64,000 nt of DNA from Sinomonas humi (GCF_000802235.1 NZ_JTDL01000087.1:42253-106252); one strand, 5' to 3'. Counted from the stretch's first letter, positions 25,040 to 33,791 are shown. Program-made: numbers and translations. The notes: generated from the letters alone by a model not told the origin.

Positions 25040-25373
25040 GAGCCAAACTGTAAGAGCATTCCTGCATCTGCACGGTGAACTTACTTGGGTGATCCACGCA
25101 CTCTGCGCCGCCCAAGGTCCTGGTGCCCTCAAGAACCATGCTGCCGATGCTTTGGAATGCCTCATCGGCGATCCTTCCGGCTCCCCCGCACCCCTCGATC
25201 ACCTCCTCGGGCTGCAAATCCAAAATCACATCACGCTCTTCGGACCTATGACTTTTGTCAGAGCCGTGGCCAGCGAGTTCGATGCGGGATTCATAGTCGA
25301 GGAGTACGAGCACCTCTCGAAGCGCGCGCCGATCCCTGAGGGGACGTCGTCAGCCAATAGCCTGGACGAATGA
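25023..25373 (+). CDS. Hypothetical protein upstream of the HKD-helicase gene
   Basis: A 116-residue protein that I do not recognise. It looks soluble and mostly helical (TVRAFLHLHGELTWVIHALC, KNHAADALECLIGD, FVRAVASEFDAGFIVEEYEH), with no membrane segment or catalytic motif that I can name. ATG 25023 has only a weak purine stretch before it. A much better ribosome-binding site upstream serves a short overlapping frame. It ends 21 bases before the helicase start, so the two are probably one transcript, and its base composition is likewise lower in GC than the flanks. A small accessory or regulatory partner of the helicase is the natural guess. Confidence 0.6.
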   Translation: MRYAGESQTVRAFLHLHGELTWVIHALCAAQGPGALKNHAADALECLIGDPSGSPAPLDHLLGLQIQNHITLFGPMTFVRAVASEFDAGFIVEEYEHLSKRAPIPEGTSSANSLDE

Positions 25374-25394
25374 CTGACTGTTGGGGGATCCGCC

Positions 25395-28300
25395 GTGCCG
25401 GATGAACTAAAAGAAGACCTTCCACAGGGACTCTATGAAACGCTCCGCACGGAGAGGATGGAACAGTACCTGACCCATCTCGGTGAAGGACTAGCTAGCC
25501 AATTCCAAGGTCTGCCCGAAGAGGAAACTCCCGAGGCCCTTGCTCGCCACATCGAGCGGGCAGCGCGTCAGGCTCTCGCTTCAGCGCCGAGCCATAGCCG
25601 CCTCGAACTAGCCAATCGGCTACTGTCGAGCCTTGCCCGAGCTGACACCATAATCGACCCACCTCAGCTCTTGCACGCGGTGTACGACGCGAAGCAGATC
25701 CGCCGCCGTAGCCTCCGCCGTCCCACCACCCCGCTGAGCGATGCAGCTCTGCTGACTGCGAGTCACGAAGACCCGAACCTTGCTCACGAGCTACGACGGG
25801 AGCTCGAATCTGCGGATCAAGTCGATCTGCTATGCGCCTTCATCAAATGGCGCGGTCTCCGCCTCCTCGAGGGGGCTCTCCAGGAGCTTTCCGAAAGAGA
25901 CGTTCGACTTCGTGTCATCACTACGACCTACATGGGAGCGACCGAGCGCCACGCTCTTGATGAACTCGCCAATCGGTACAACGCCGAAATCCGAATCAAT
26001 TATGAGACCAACGCAACACGGCTCCATGCGAAAGCGTGGCTCTTCAGACGGAACACTGGTTTCCACACTGCATACGTTGGCAGTTCGAACCTCAGTCAGC
26101 AGGCCTTGCTCGACGGTCTCGAATGGAATGTCCGCCTCTCCGGGGTTGCCACGCCGCGGCTCGTCCAGAAGTTCCAGATCACATTCGATTCGTACTGGGA
26201 AAAGGCAAACTTCGTTCCGTACGATCCGGCGACTGACGCCGAACGTCTCGATGATGCTCTGCGCAGAGCAGGCGGCAGGACTGCCAGCCGAGAATTCGGT
26301 CCCACTGGGCTCGAAGTTGTCCCGTTCGTTCATCAGGAGGAAATGCTCGAGGACCTCGATGCAGCGCGCACAAAGGGCTTCAAGTCAAATCTCCTCGTAG
26401 CAGCAACCGGCACCGGAAAAACCGTCGTCGCTGCACTGGACTACAAGCGCCTGGCAGACGGCGCAGGCCGCCTCCCCACGCTGCTGTTCGTAGCCCACCG
26501 TCGTGAAATCCTTGAGCAGTCTCTGCACACCTACCGCCGGGTCCTCAACAATGGAAGTTTCGGCGAACTGCTTGGGGGCGGCGAGCTGCCAAGCGAATGG
26601 CTTCACGTCTTCGCATCAGTGCAGTCCCTCACTCAGGAGAGACTGGACAAGATCGACCCCTCTCGGTTCGCCGTAGTGGTGATTGATGAATTCCACCATG
26701 CCGACGCTCCGACCTATCGACGGCTTCTCGAGCACCTCACGCCAGCCCAGCTCCTCGGCCTCACCGCGACGCCGGAACGCGGAGACGGCAAGAGTGTGGC
26801 AGACGAGTTCTTCGAAGGACGCATCGCGAGCGAGCTCAGACTATGGGATGCTCTCGGCGAGGATCTCCTGGTGCCTTTTCACTATTTCGGAGTTGCCGAC
26901 GAGACCGATCTTCGAAATCTCGAATGGCGTCGGGGCAATTACGAGACTGGCGAGCTTTCCGCCTTGTACACGGGAAACGAGGCACGCGCGGCAAAAGTAA
27001 TCGCAGAATTACGTGACAAAGTCCTAGACATTCCGGAGATGCGAGCAATCGGGTTCTGCGTATCCGTTCAGCACGCCGAATACATGGCGCAGGTCTTCAC
27101 TCGGGCCGGGATCCCATCTTCAGCCGTCTCAGGCTCCACGCCACAGCCAGAGCGTGACGAGGCCCTTCGGCGCCTGCGCGATCGTAAGATCAACTGCCTC
27201 TTCGCCGTCGACCTCTTCAACGAGGGTCTTGACGTCCCCGAAATCGACACAGTGCTGCTGCTCCGACCAACCCAGAGCGCGACTGTGTTCCTTCAGCAGC
27301 TCGGGCGGGGGTTGCGACGGGCAGAGGGCAAGGCAGTACTGACAGTGCTCGACTTCATCGGTCAGCAGCATCGCCAGTTCCGCTTCGACCTCAAGTATCG
27401 GGCGTTGCTCGGGATCGGGCGCAAGCAGCTAGAGCAGGAGATCGAGGACGAGTTTCCTTCGCTGCCTTCAGGCTGCCAACTGGTGCTCGACCGAGTCGCC
27501 CAACGGACGGTACTTGAGGGTGTACGGTCCCAATTGCGGCTGCAGCGCCCTGCCATCACGGAAGATATCCGCTCCTACGGCACCACGGATCTCGCGGAAT
27601 ACCTCGAACGATCAGGCAACGAGCTTCGAGATATCTATCGAGGAACGGCTGATTCCTGGACCGGGTATCTGAGGACGGCCAGGCTCATCAGTCCAGACTC
27701 CATATTCGAACAAGTCGCTGCCGCTGCCCTTGCGGTTGGGGCAGAGAAGGCCGAACAAGAGCTGCTGCGCAAAATCGGACGTTTCCTCCACGTAGATGAC
27801 AGAGAACGTGCCGACTCGTATACCGCCCTGCTCAACTCATCCGACTCACTCTACCGAGAGGTCGGCGTCCGAGATCAGGCCTTCGCACGCATGATCTTCT
27901 TCACGCTCGAATTGCAGCGAAAGTTTGGACTGGGTGAGGAAGCATACGACGCCGGGCTGGACTACGTGCGAAGCTTCCCTTGGGTGTGCAGGGAGATTTC
28001 CCAGATTGTCGATCTCGGAGTGCAGAATTCCCGCCATGCACCACGGATGCTCAAAACGGCAGGAGCTTCACACTTCAGGCTTGCTCAGGTCCCGCTCTAT
28101 ACGCACGCTAGCTATAACCGGTACGAAATACTAGCTGCCCTCGGCTTGGATGACGCGCGAATCGGAAGCCACCGCGAAGGGGTTGCGTGGTGCGAGAAGA
28201 CAGGAGCGGACGTATTCTTGGTCACGCTCAATAAAGACGAGTCCCAGCACTCACCGACCACGATGTACCGCGACTACGCGCTCTCACCTGAGCTGTTCCA

Positions 28301-28550
28301 TTGGGAGTCGCAGAGCACAACTTCACTCGCATCCCCCGCCGGGCGTCGGTATCTGGGCGGCGGCTCAACTGTACTTCTCTTCACGCGGGCCGCTGCAAAG
28401 GACGATTGGGGGATGGGAGTTCCATACACGTGTCTTGGACCAGTGGACTACGTCCAACACAACGGAGAGCGTCCGATCGCGATCACGTGGCGCCTTCACC
28501 GGCCGATGCCTACTGACGTTTTCACCGTGGCCAACGCGGTCGCGGGCTAG
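25395..28550 (+). CDS. HKD/PLD nuclease - DEAD-box helicase - DUF3427 protein
   Basis: A 1051-residue multidomain protein. Residues about 120-260 form a phospholipase-D-like domain (DLLCAFIKWRGLRLL, TRLHAKAWLF, AYVGSSNLSQQAL); the second acidic position of HxKx4D is Arg. Residues about 310-650 are a superfamily 2 helicase: Walker A AATGTGKT near 336, VIDEFHH near 428, LTATPER, and QLGRGLRR near 634. The C-terminal 380 residues match DUF3427 (HASYNRYEILAALG). Such proteins are stand-alone or defence-island genes thought to act on foreign DNA; this is not proven. The gene is poorer in GC than its flanks (31 of 60 bases in 26881-26940), suggesting horizontal acquisition. GTG 25395 is the start. 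Confidence 0.88.
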   Translation: MPDELKEDLPQGLYETLRTERMEQYLTHLGEGLASQFQGLPEEETPEALARHIERAARQALASAPSHSRLELANRLLSSLARADTIIDPPQLLHAVYDAKQIRRRSLRRPTTPLSDAALLTASHEDPNLAHELRRELESADQVDLLCAFIKWRGLRLLEGALQELSERDVRLRVITTTYMGATERHALDELANRYNAEIRINYETNATRLHAKAWLFRRNTGFHTAYVGSSNLSQQALLDGLEWNVRLSGVATPRLVQKFQITFDSYWEKANFVPYDPATDAERLDDALRRAGGRTASREFGPTGLEVVPFVHQEEMLEDLDAARTKGFKSNLLVAATGTGKTVVAALDYKRLADGAGRLPTLLFVAHRREILEQSLHTYRRVLNNGSFGELLGGGELPSEWLHVFASVQSLTQERLDKIDPSRFAVVVIDEFHHADAPTYRRLLEHLTPAQLLGLTATPERGDGKSVADEFFEGRIASELRLWDALGEDLLVPFHYFGVADETDLRNLEWRRGNYETGELSALYTGNEARAAKVIAELRDKVLDIPEMRAIGFCVSVQHAEYMAQVFTRAGIPSSAVSGSTPQPERDEALRRLRDRKINCLFAVDLFNEGLDVPEIDTVLLLRPTQSATVFLQQLGRGLRRAEGKAVLTVLDFIGQQHRQFRFDLKYRALLGIGRKQLEQEIEDEFPSLPSGCQLVLDRVAQRTVLEGVRSQLRLQRPAITEDIRSYGTTDLAEYLERSGNELRDIYRGTADSWTGYLRTARLISPDSIFEQVAAAALAVGAEKAEQELLRKIGRFLHVDDRERADSYTALLNSSDSLYREVGVRDQAFARMIFFTLELQRKFGLGEEAYDAGLDYVRSFPWVCREISQIVDLGVQNSRHAPRMLKTAGASHFRLAQVPLYTHASYNRYEILAALGLDDARIGSHREGVAWCEKTGADVFLVTLNKDESQHSPTTMYRDYALSPELFHWESQSTTSLASPAGRRYLGGGSTVLLFTRAAAKDDWGMGVPYTCLGPVDYVQHNGERPIAITWRLHRPMPTDVFTVANAVAG

Positions 28551-28555
28551 CGCGG

Positions 28556-28765
28556 CTAACCCTTCTTCTCCCGCTCCATCCGCTCCCGCCGCTCCCGTTC
28601 CTCGCGGTGCCGCCGGATCTGCTCGTGGATGAGCTGCTCCTCTTCTGAGAAGCGGAGGTCGTTGGCTTCGTCGCCTGAATCGCCTGGGCCGGTGTCCTTG
28701 CGCTCGGGGCGGCTCTCGTCATCGTCGTCAGCGGGCTCGCTGGGGGTGTCACGCTGCTCTGTCAT
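28556..28765 (-). CDS. Small acidic protein with SGD-AND-RFSEEEQ motif
   Basis: A 69-residue, very charged protein. The N-terminal half is acidic and disordered-looking (EPADDDDESRPERKDTGP). The core is DSGDEANDLRFSEEEQLIHE, and the C-terminus is a basic/acidic helix (RRHREERERRERMEREKKG), perhaps a coiled coil. ATG 28765 is chosen; the upstream frame has no coding look. It is divergent from the NmrA-like gene and convergent on the helicase gene. A paralogue with the same core lies 0.9 kb away at 29695. The function is unknown. Confidence 0.65.
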   Translation of the reverse strand: MTEQRDTPSEPADDDDESRPERKDTGPGDSGDEANDLRFSEEEQLIHEQIRRHREERERRERMEREKKG

Positions 28766-28851
28766 GCGCACACTGTAGACCTGCAACCTGCAACACAACA
28801 TAGGGCAGGCGACTATTCGAGCTGCCAAAGAACCGAGCGTACGATCCCCTC

Positions 28852-29694
28852 ATGAGCACCCCTCCCCCGCTCGCGATCACCGGTGTCACGGGTACCGTTG
28901 GAGGCCTCGTCGCGCGCCAGCTCGCCGAGGCCGGCGTCGAACTCCGGCTCCTGGCACGGACGCCGTCGAAGGCACCCGAGCTGCCCGGCGCCGTCGTCCT
29001 TCCTTGCGACTACGCCGACCGCGCACTCTGTGAGCGCTCGCTCGAGGGCGTCGAGACGCTGTTCATGGTGTCCGGCCGCGAGAACGAGAACCGGCTGGAG
29101 GAGCACAAGGCGTTCATCGATTCGGCGAAGAGTGCCGGTGTGCGGCAGATCGTCTACACGTCGTTCATGGGAGCGGCGCCGGACGCCGTCTTCACCCTCG
29201 CGCGCGATCACTTCCACACCGAGGAACACATCAAGGCCGCTGGCCTCGGCTTCACGTTCCTCCGGGACTGCCTCTATCTGGACTTCCTCGAACCGTTCGG
29301 GGGGCCCGAAGGGGTCATCCGCGGGCCGGCCGATGGCGGGCGCGTCGCCGCTGTGGCGCAAGCCGACGTCGCCCGTTCAGCCGCAGCGGTGCTTCAGGAC
29401 CCGAGAGCGCACGCGCAAACTGCGTACACGCTCACGGGCCCCGAAGCACTGACCCTCGCGGAGGCCGCGGACGTCATCTCGGACATCCGCGGCCGTCCAT
29501 TCGCTTTCCATAACGAGACCATCGACGAAGCCTACGAATCACGGAAGAAATGGCCGGCCCCGCCGTGGCAGTACGACGCCTGGGTCTCGACCTACACCGC
29601 GATTGCGGCTGGCGAACTGGCCGAGGTGACGGACGACGTCGAACGTCTCACCGGCCGCCGTCCGCTGAGCCTCGCCGAGCTGCTCGCGGGCTGA
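28852..29694 (+). CDS. NmrA-like NAD(P)-binding protein
   Basis: A 280-residue atypical SDR of the NmrA/quinone-oxidoreductase-2 type. The nucleotide-binding motif ITGVTGTVGGLVARQL is at the N-terminus, followed by VETLFMVSGRENENR, GVRQIVYTSFMGAAPDA and LRDCLYLDFLEPFG. Members are redox sensors or NAD(P)H-dependent reductases of quinones or other small molecules. There is no YxxxK active site, as usual for the group. It sits between two minus-strand genes for paralogous small acidic proteins, which may mean a shared stress role, but that link is only positional. Confidence 0.83.
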   Translation: MSTPPPLAITGVTGTVGGLVARQLAEAGVELRLLARTPSKAPELPGAVVLPCDYADRALCERSLEGVETLFMVSGRENENRLEEHKAFIDSAKSAGVRQIVYTSFMGAAPDAVFTLARDHFHTEEHIKAAGLGFTFLRDCLYLDFLEPFGGPEGVIRGPADGGRVAAVAQADVARSAAAVLQDPRAHAQTAYTLTGPEALTLAEAADVISDIRGRPFAFHNETIDEAYESRKKWPAPPWQYDAWVSTYTAIAAGELAEVTDDVERLTGRRPLSLAELLAG

Positions 29695-29985
29695 CTACTG
29701 CTCTTCGCCGTAGTGCGCGGGGTCGTCGCTCGCGTCGCCGCCCTTGATGTCGGCGTCGGGCACGTCGATCCCTGCCATCGCCTGGTCAACGTTCGACATG
29801 TCCCGAGGAACGTTGTCCTTCTGCGGCATGTTGCCGTGGGCCTGTTCGCGAATGAGCTGCTCCTCCTCGCTGAAGCGAATATCGTTCGCTTGGTCGCCGG
29901 AGTCCTTGGGCTCGTCGTCGGGGTTGCCCGGCTTGTACTGGTTCTGAGCCATGTTCTCGTCGCTGTTCAGGTCGTTCTCGCTCAT
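29695..29985 (-). CDS. Small acidic protein, paralogue of the 28556-28765 product
   Basis: A 96-residue hydrophilic protein. The core DSGDQANDIRFSEEEQLIRE is identical to the 28556 protein at most positions; 18 of 21 residues agree when the following Gln is included. The flanks differ: an Asn/Asp-rich N-terminus (MSENDLNSDENMAQNQYKPG) and a C-terminal tail (MAGIDVPDADIKGGDASDD). ATG 29985 is taken as start; MAQNQ eleven codons later is possible. Its stop is next to the NmrA-like stop, and it is divergent from the Rieske protein gene. The function is unknown. Confidence 0.65.
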   Translation of the reverse strand: MSENDLNSDENMAQNQYKPGNPDDEPKDSGDQANDIRFSEEEQLIREQAHGNMPQKDNVPRDMSNVDQAMAGIDVPDADIKGGDASDDPAHYGEEQ

Positions 29986-30073
29986 GTCGGGCCAGTACCC
30001 GCCTAGGGTCTGGGTCAATCATTGCCACGGGGGTAACCTTCCGATGTCTCTGTCCGCAGCACAGGAGGACACA

Positions 30074-30925
30074 ATGAATCTTTTGGACGACGCCGTCAGC
30101 CGCCTTGAGCGCTGGCAATTCCTCGATGCGATCGCCGAGCCTGTCCGCAAGGCAACGCACGCCGTCGTGAAGCCGCGGCTCATTCGCAACCTGCTCAGCG
30201 GCATTCCCACGGGACACCCACTGCATCCCGTGCTCACAGACATCCCGATCGGCGCCTGGACCATGGCCTCGCTCCTCGACCTCCGCGGAGGGAAGGCCTC
30301 GGAGCCGGCAGCCGATCTGCTCGTCGCCGCAGGCCTCCTCGCGGCAGTGCCTACCGCCGCAGCAGGACTCAACGACTGGTCGGACACCTTTGGGCCAACA
30401 GGCCGGATCGGCCTCGTCCACGCGGGGCTCAACTCGGCCGCACTCGGGCTCTACACGGCCTCGCTTGTGGCGCGCCGCACGGGACGCCGCGGAGCAGGCT
30501 GCGGGCTCGCCCTCGCCGGGCTCGGCATCCTCACCGCGAGCGGCTACCTCGGCGGTCACCTCTCCTACTCGAAGGGCGTCAAGGTCAGCCACACCGCTTA
30601 TCACGAGGGGCCCACCGACTGGCAGGACGCGATTGCCGAGAGCGAGCTCGACGGCGGCGAACCGCAGCTCGTGAACCTCGATGACATCCCGCTACTCGTC
30701 ATGCGGGACGGCGGCCAGATCGTAGCCCTCGACAACGTCTGCACCCACGCCGGGGGCCCGCTCAACGAGGGGACGTTCGAGGACGGCTGCGTTACGTGCC
30801 CTTGGCATGGCAGCAAGTTCCGCCTTACCGACGGCGCCCCCGTGTACGGCCCCGCCGCCGCACCACAGCCAAGCTACGAGACGCGGGTCCAGGACGGGCG
30901 CGTGCAGGTGCGGGCCCGGGTGTAG
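30074..30925 (+). CDS. Rieske [2Fe-2S] protein with N-terminal DUF2231 membrane domain
   Basis: A 283-residue fusion. Residues about 1-170 are a DUF2231-type membrane domain with about four hydrophobic helices (HPLHPVLTDIPIGAWTMASL is the family hallmark). Residues about 185-283 are a Rieske domain with both cluster motifs intact, CTHAGG and CPWHGS. CAGGAGG precedes ATG 30074. The iron-sulfur domain, placed near the membrane, would pass electrons to an unknown partner; such fusions are frequent in actinobacteria but poorly characterised. It is divergent from a small acidic protein gene. Confidence 0.88.
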   Translation: MNLLDDAVSRLERWQFLDAIAEPVRKATHAVVKPRLIRNLLSGIPTGHPLHPVLTDIPIGAWTMASLLDLRGGKASEPAADLLVAAGLLAAVPTAAAGLNDWSDTFGPTGRIGLVHAGLNSAALGLYTASLVARRTGRRGAGCGLALAGLGILTASGYLGGHLSYSKGVKVSHTAYHEGPTDWQDAIAESELDGGEPQLVNLDDIPLLVMRDGGQIVALDNVCTHAGGPLNEGTFEDGCVTCPWHGSKFRLTDGAPVYGPAAAPQPSYETRVQDGRVQVRARV

Positions 30926-30944
30926 CGGAAGCGAGACCCCGACG

Positions 30945-30986
30945 AACCGCCGAAACCCCCGGTAAAACGCGGGGGTTTCGGCGGTT
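30945..30986. terminator. 17-bp perfect-stem terminator between the Rieske and Ku genes
   Basis: AACCGCCGAAACCCCCG pairs with its exact complement at 30970-30986 across an 8-base loop. It stands 19 bases after the Rieske stop and is in position to serve the convergent Ku gene as well. Confidence 0.85.
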
Positions 30987-31080
30987 GGCGTGGGTTTCGC
31001 GGATCAGCGCCGCGGACGTGACGTCGCAGCGGCTGGGCGGGGGTGAAGCCCCGGCGGTGGGAGCGGACGACGGCGGCGGG

Positions 31081-31956
31081 TCACCCCGCGCTGCGGGTGC
31101 GCTTCTTCGCGGCGGGCTTCTCCGCCGTCGTCTCCTTCTCCTCGCCCTCTTTGCTGCCCTTGGCGGCCTTGCGCCTGCTCTCGACGCTTCGGCGCAGCGC
31201 CTCCATGAGGTCGAGAACCTCGGCGCCCTCGCCCTCACCTTCGGGCGCCTCGCCGAACGTGGCCTCGGTGTCCACGGCCTCGCCCTGTTCAAGCTTCGCC
31301 TCGACGAGCTGTCGCAACTGCAGCTGGTACTCGTCGGTGAACTGGTCGGGGTCGAAGTCGGTCGAGAGGCTCTCGACGAGCGAGGACGACATCTTGAGCT
31401 CCTTGTCCGAGATCTTCACGTCCTCGGACAGGATCGGGAACTGGGCCTCGCGCACCTCGTCCTGCCAGAGCAGGGCCTGCAGCACCATGACGTCGCCCCG
31501 GACGCGGAGCGCGCCGAGGCGCGTCTTCTGGCGGAGGGCGAACTTCACGACGGCGGTCAGCTCGGTCTGCTCGAGAGTCTTGCGGAGGAGCTGGTAGGGC
31601 TTGGCGCCAATCTTCTCGGGCTCGAGGTAGTAGCTCTTCTCGAAGAGCATCGGATCGATCTGCGAATCGGGGACGAACTCGACCACCTCGATCTCGCGGC
31701 TCCGCTCAACCGGCAGCGACTCGAGGTCCTCGTCTGTGAGGACCACGGTGCGGCCGCCCTCCTCGTACGCCTTGTCGATGTCGCCGTACTCGACGGTCTC
31801 GCCGCAGACCTCGCACTTGCGTTGGTACCGGATGCGCCCCTTGTCCTTGTCGTGGACCTGGTGGAGCTTCAGGTCATGGTCCTCGGTGGCGCTGTACACC
31901 TTCACGGGCACGCTGACCAGGCCAAAGCTGATGGCGCCCTTCCAGATCGACCGCAT
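31081..31956 (-). CDS. ku: DNA end-binding protein Ku (non-homologous end joining)
   Basis: A 291-residue bacterial Ku. It starts with the hallmark MRSIWKGAISFGLVSVPVKV and continues with LHQVHDKDKGRIRYQRKC, EIEVVEFVP, KSYYLEP and LRQKTRLGAL. The homodimer threads onto broken DNA ends and recruits LigD. The C-terminus (ESRRKAAKGSKEGEEKETTA, then EKPAAKKRTRSAG) is the Lys-rich tail that in other species binds DNA. ATG 31956 is the family start; a longer frame upstream lacks support. LigD is not in this window. Confidence 0.96.
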   Translation of the reverse strand: MRSIWKGAISFGLVSVPVKVYSATEDHDLKLHQVHDKDKGRIRYQRKCEVCGETVEYGDIDKAYEEGGRTVVLTDEDLESLPVERSREIEVVEFVPDSQIDPMLFEKSYYLEPEKIGAKPYQLLRKTLEQTELTAVVKFALRQKTRLGALRVRGDVMVLQALLWQDEVREAQFPILSEDVKISDKELKMSSSLVESLSTDFDPDQFTDEYQLQLRQLVEAKLEQGEAVDTEATFGEAPEGEGEGAEVLDLMEALRRSVESRRKAAKGSKEGEEKETTAEKPAAKKRTRSAG

Positions 31957-32345
31957 GACCCCAGTGAACCGCAGAATGATGGGCTTGGCGAGTAGGTGCC
32001 CCGGGCGGCGGCCGTGCCGCGGGGCCCGCAGCCCTGGCTCCGGGCGCTCGCAAGAAGACGAAAATCGGTTCAGCCGACGATTCACTCCGTCATAAGGGAA
32101 GCCTATGTCGGTACACACAAAGGGTCTTTGTGTGACCCAAACCTCAAACGCTAGATTTGAGTCGAGACCGGACCGCAGTGCCACTGCATTGGTCGGCTGA
32201 ATTATCGGACGGTTCGCCCAGCACCCGAACCGTCATTAGAGGCTCATCCGACAAATGGCTCAATTGAATCATTCCCCCAGAAATAGCCCATTATGAAATT
32301 CATATTCCGGCCGGCCGCTTTTCACCCCTCGCCAATGGAGACGAA
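31957..32345. promoter_or_regulatory. Control region between Ku and the MHS transporter, with three inverted repeats
   Basis: These 389 bases hold CACACAAAG-GGT-CTTTGTGTG (32114-32134), CTCAAA...TTTGAG (32143-32161) and GACGGTTCG...CGAACCGTC (32208-32234), followed by an AT-rich stretch around 32235-32310 that could contain the transporter promoter. I see no gene here. Which repeats are operators and which belong to the Ku promoter cannot be decided. Confidence 0.55.
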
Positions 32346-33746
32346 ATGACTGAAACCACGCTTCCCAGGAAGACCCCGGTCAGGGCGGCCGTCGCGGCCT
32401 GGATCGGCACGACCCTGGAGTACTACGACTTCGCCGTGTACGGCACCTCGTCGGCGCTGATCCTGAACGTGCTGTTCTTCTCGCCCCAGCTGCCCGAGGG
32501 CATCAGCGTGCTGCTGTCCATGATCACCTTCGCCGTCGGCTATGCGGTGCGTCCCCTCGGCTCCCTCATCCTGGGGCCGATGGGCGACCGCTTCGGGCGC
32601 AAGTTCGTCATGATGCTCACACTGTTCGGCATCGGCGGGTGCACCTTCCTGATCGGCTGCCTGCCGACCTACGCCGAGATCGGCGCCGCTGCCCCGATCC
32701 TGCTCGTGCTGATCCGCGTCATCCAGGGACTGTGCCTTTCCGGCGAGCAGCCCAGCGCGATCACCATGAGCCTGGAGCACGCCTCCGAGCGCCGCCGCGG
32801 ATTCATCACGAGCTTCACCACCCTGGGCGCCTCCACCGGCACCCTGCTCACGCTGCTGCTCTTCATCCCGGTCGCCGCGATGCCCTCGGCACAGCTGCTG
32901 AGCTGGGGCTGGCGGCTCCCGTTCTGGTTCTCCGCCATCGTTGTCGTCGTCGCCTACCTGATCCGCCGCCACGTCCAGGAGCCGCCCGAGTTCATCGAGG
33001 CCCAGGCCGCCAAGGTCAACGTCGCCCCGCTCAGGCACGTCCTGCGCTTCCACTGGCGCGCCGTGCTGCGGATCGTCTTCTGCGCGCTCATCGCTGGCAC
33101 GAGCTACATGATGCAGACCTTCTCGGTGGCCTTCGGCACCGCGGGGTACAAGCTGGACAAGCCCACCATGCTCCTGACCACCACGGTCTCGGCCGTGATC
33201 GCCCTCGGCATCACCCCGCTGGCAGGGTTCTTCGTCGACAGGATCGGCCGCAAGACCACCTTCCTCGCCGGAACGGTCGGCGTGGGCATCACCATGGTGC
33301 CCTACCTCTGGTCCATCACGACCGGCAACTGGGCCCTGATCTTCCTCTTCGGCATCATCAACTACTCCCTCTTCTACTCGATGGTCAACGCCTCCTGGCC
33401 CTCGTTCTTCGCAGAGATGTTCCCCGGCCGGCTGCGCGTCTCCGGGCTCGCCCTCGGCACCCAGATCGGCTTCGCCGTCTCCGGCGTCATCGGCCCCGTC
33501 CTCGCCACAGCACTCGCCGGCCCCGACCTCAAGGGCTGGGTCGGCCCCTCGATCGTCGCGCTCGGGTTCATGGTCCTCGCAGGAGCCTCCGCGCTCACCG
33601 CCAAGGAGACCCGCAAGTACACCCTCAAGGACCTCGACGAAGTGCACCAGAGCGAGCGGGAGAAAGCCGCCGTCACCGCCGCCATCGAGCTCCCGACCAG
33701 GACCACCCGAGACCTCGCCGCCCCCAAGCCCCGTCCCGCGAAGTGA
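32346..33746 (+). CDS. MHS-family (metabolite:H+ symporter) MFS transporter
   Basis: A 466-residue, 12-helix importer. GTTLEYYDFAVYG in helix 1, GYAVRPLGSLILGPMGDRFG with RKFVM in the helix 2-3 loop, RVIQGLCLSGEQP, and the repeated RIGRKTTF in the second half are typical of the ShiA/ProP/KgtP branch, which takes up shikimate, betaine, citrate, 2-oxoglutarate and similar compounds. The substrate is not evident and no enzyme gene is next to it. GGAGACG precedes ATG 32346. A strong terminator follows. Confidence 0.92.
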   Translation: MTETTLPRKTPVRAAVAAWIGTTLEYYDFAVYGTSSALILNVLFFSPQLPEGISVLLSMITFAVGYAVRPLGSLILGPMGDRFGRKFVMMLTLFGIGGCTFLIGCLPTYAEIGAAAPILLVLIRVIQGLCLSGEQPSAITMSLEHASERRRGFITSFTTLGASTGTLLTLLLFIPVAAMPSAQLLSWGWRLPFWFSAIVVVVAYLIRRHVQEPPEFIEAQAAKVNVAPLRHVLRFHWRAVLRIVFCALIAGTSYMMQTFSVAFGTAGYKLDKPTMLLTTTVSAVIALGITPLAGFFVDRIGRKTTFLAGTVGVGITMVPYLWSITTGNWALIFLFGIINYSLFYSMVNASWPSFFAEMFPGRLRVSGLALGTQIGFAVSGVIGPVLATALAGPDLKGWVGPSIVALGFMVLAGASALTAKETRKYTLKDLDEVHQSEREKAAVTAAIELPTRTTRDLAAPKPRPAK

Positions 33747-33791
33747 CCGGCTGGCGCTCCTCCGAGCCATAGAAGTCCCAGTACTGCCGCG

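Noticed and set aside
25395..28550. Type I restriction HsdR or RecQ-like helicase
   Set aside because: There are no hsdM/hsdS genes, and the domain order PLD-helicase-DUF3427 fits the HKD-helicase family instead.
29695..30018. TTG start at 30018 for the second small acidic protein
   Set aside because: ATG 29985 gives an N-terminus more like a natural protein, and the upstream extension has no ribosome-binding site.
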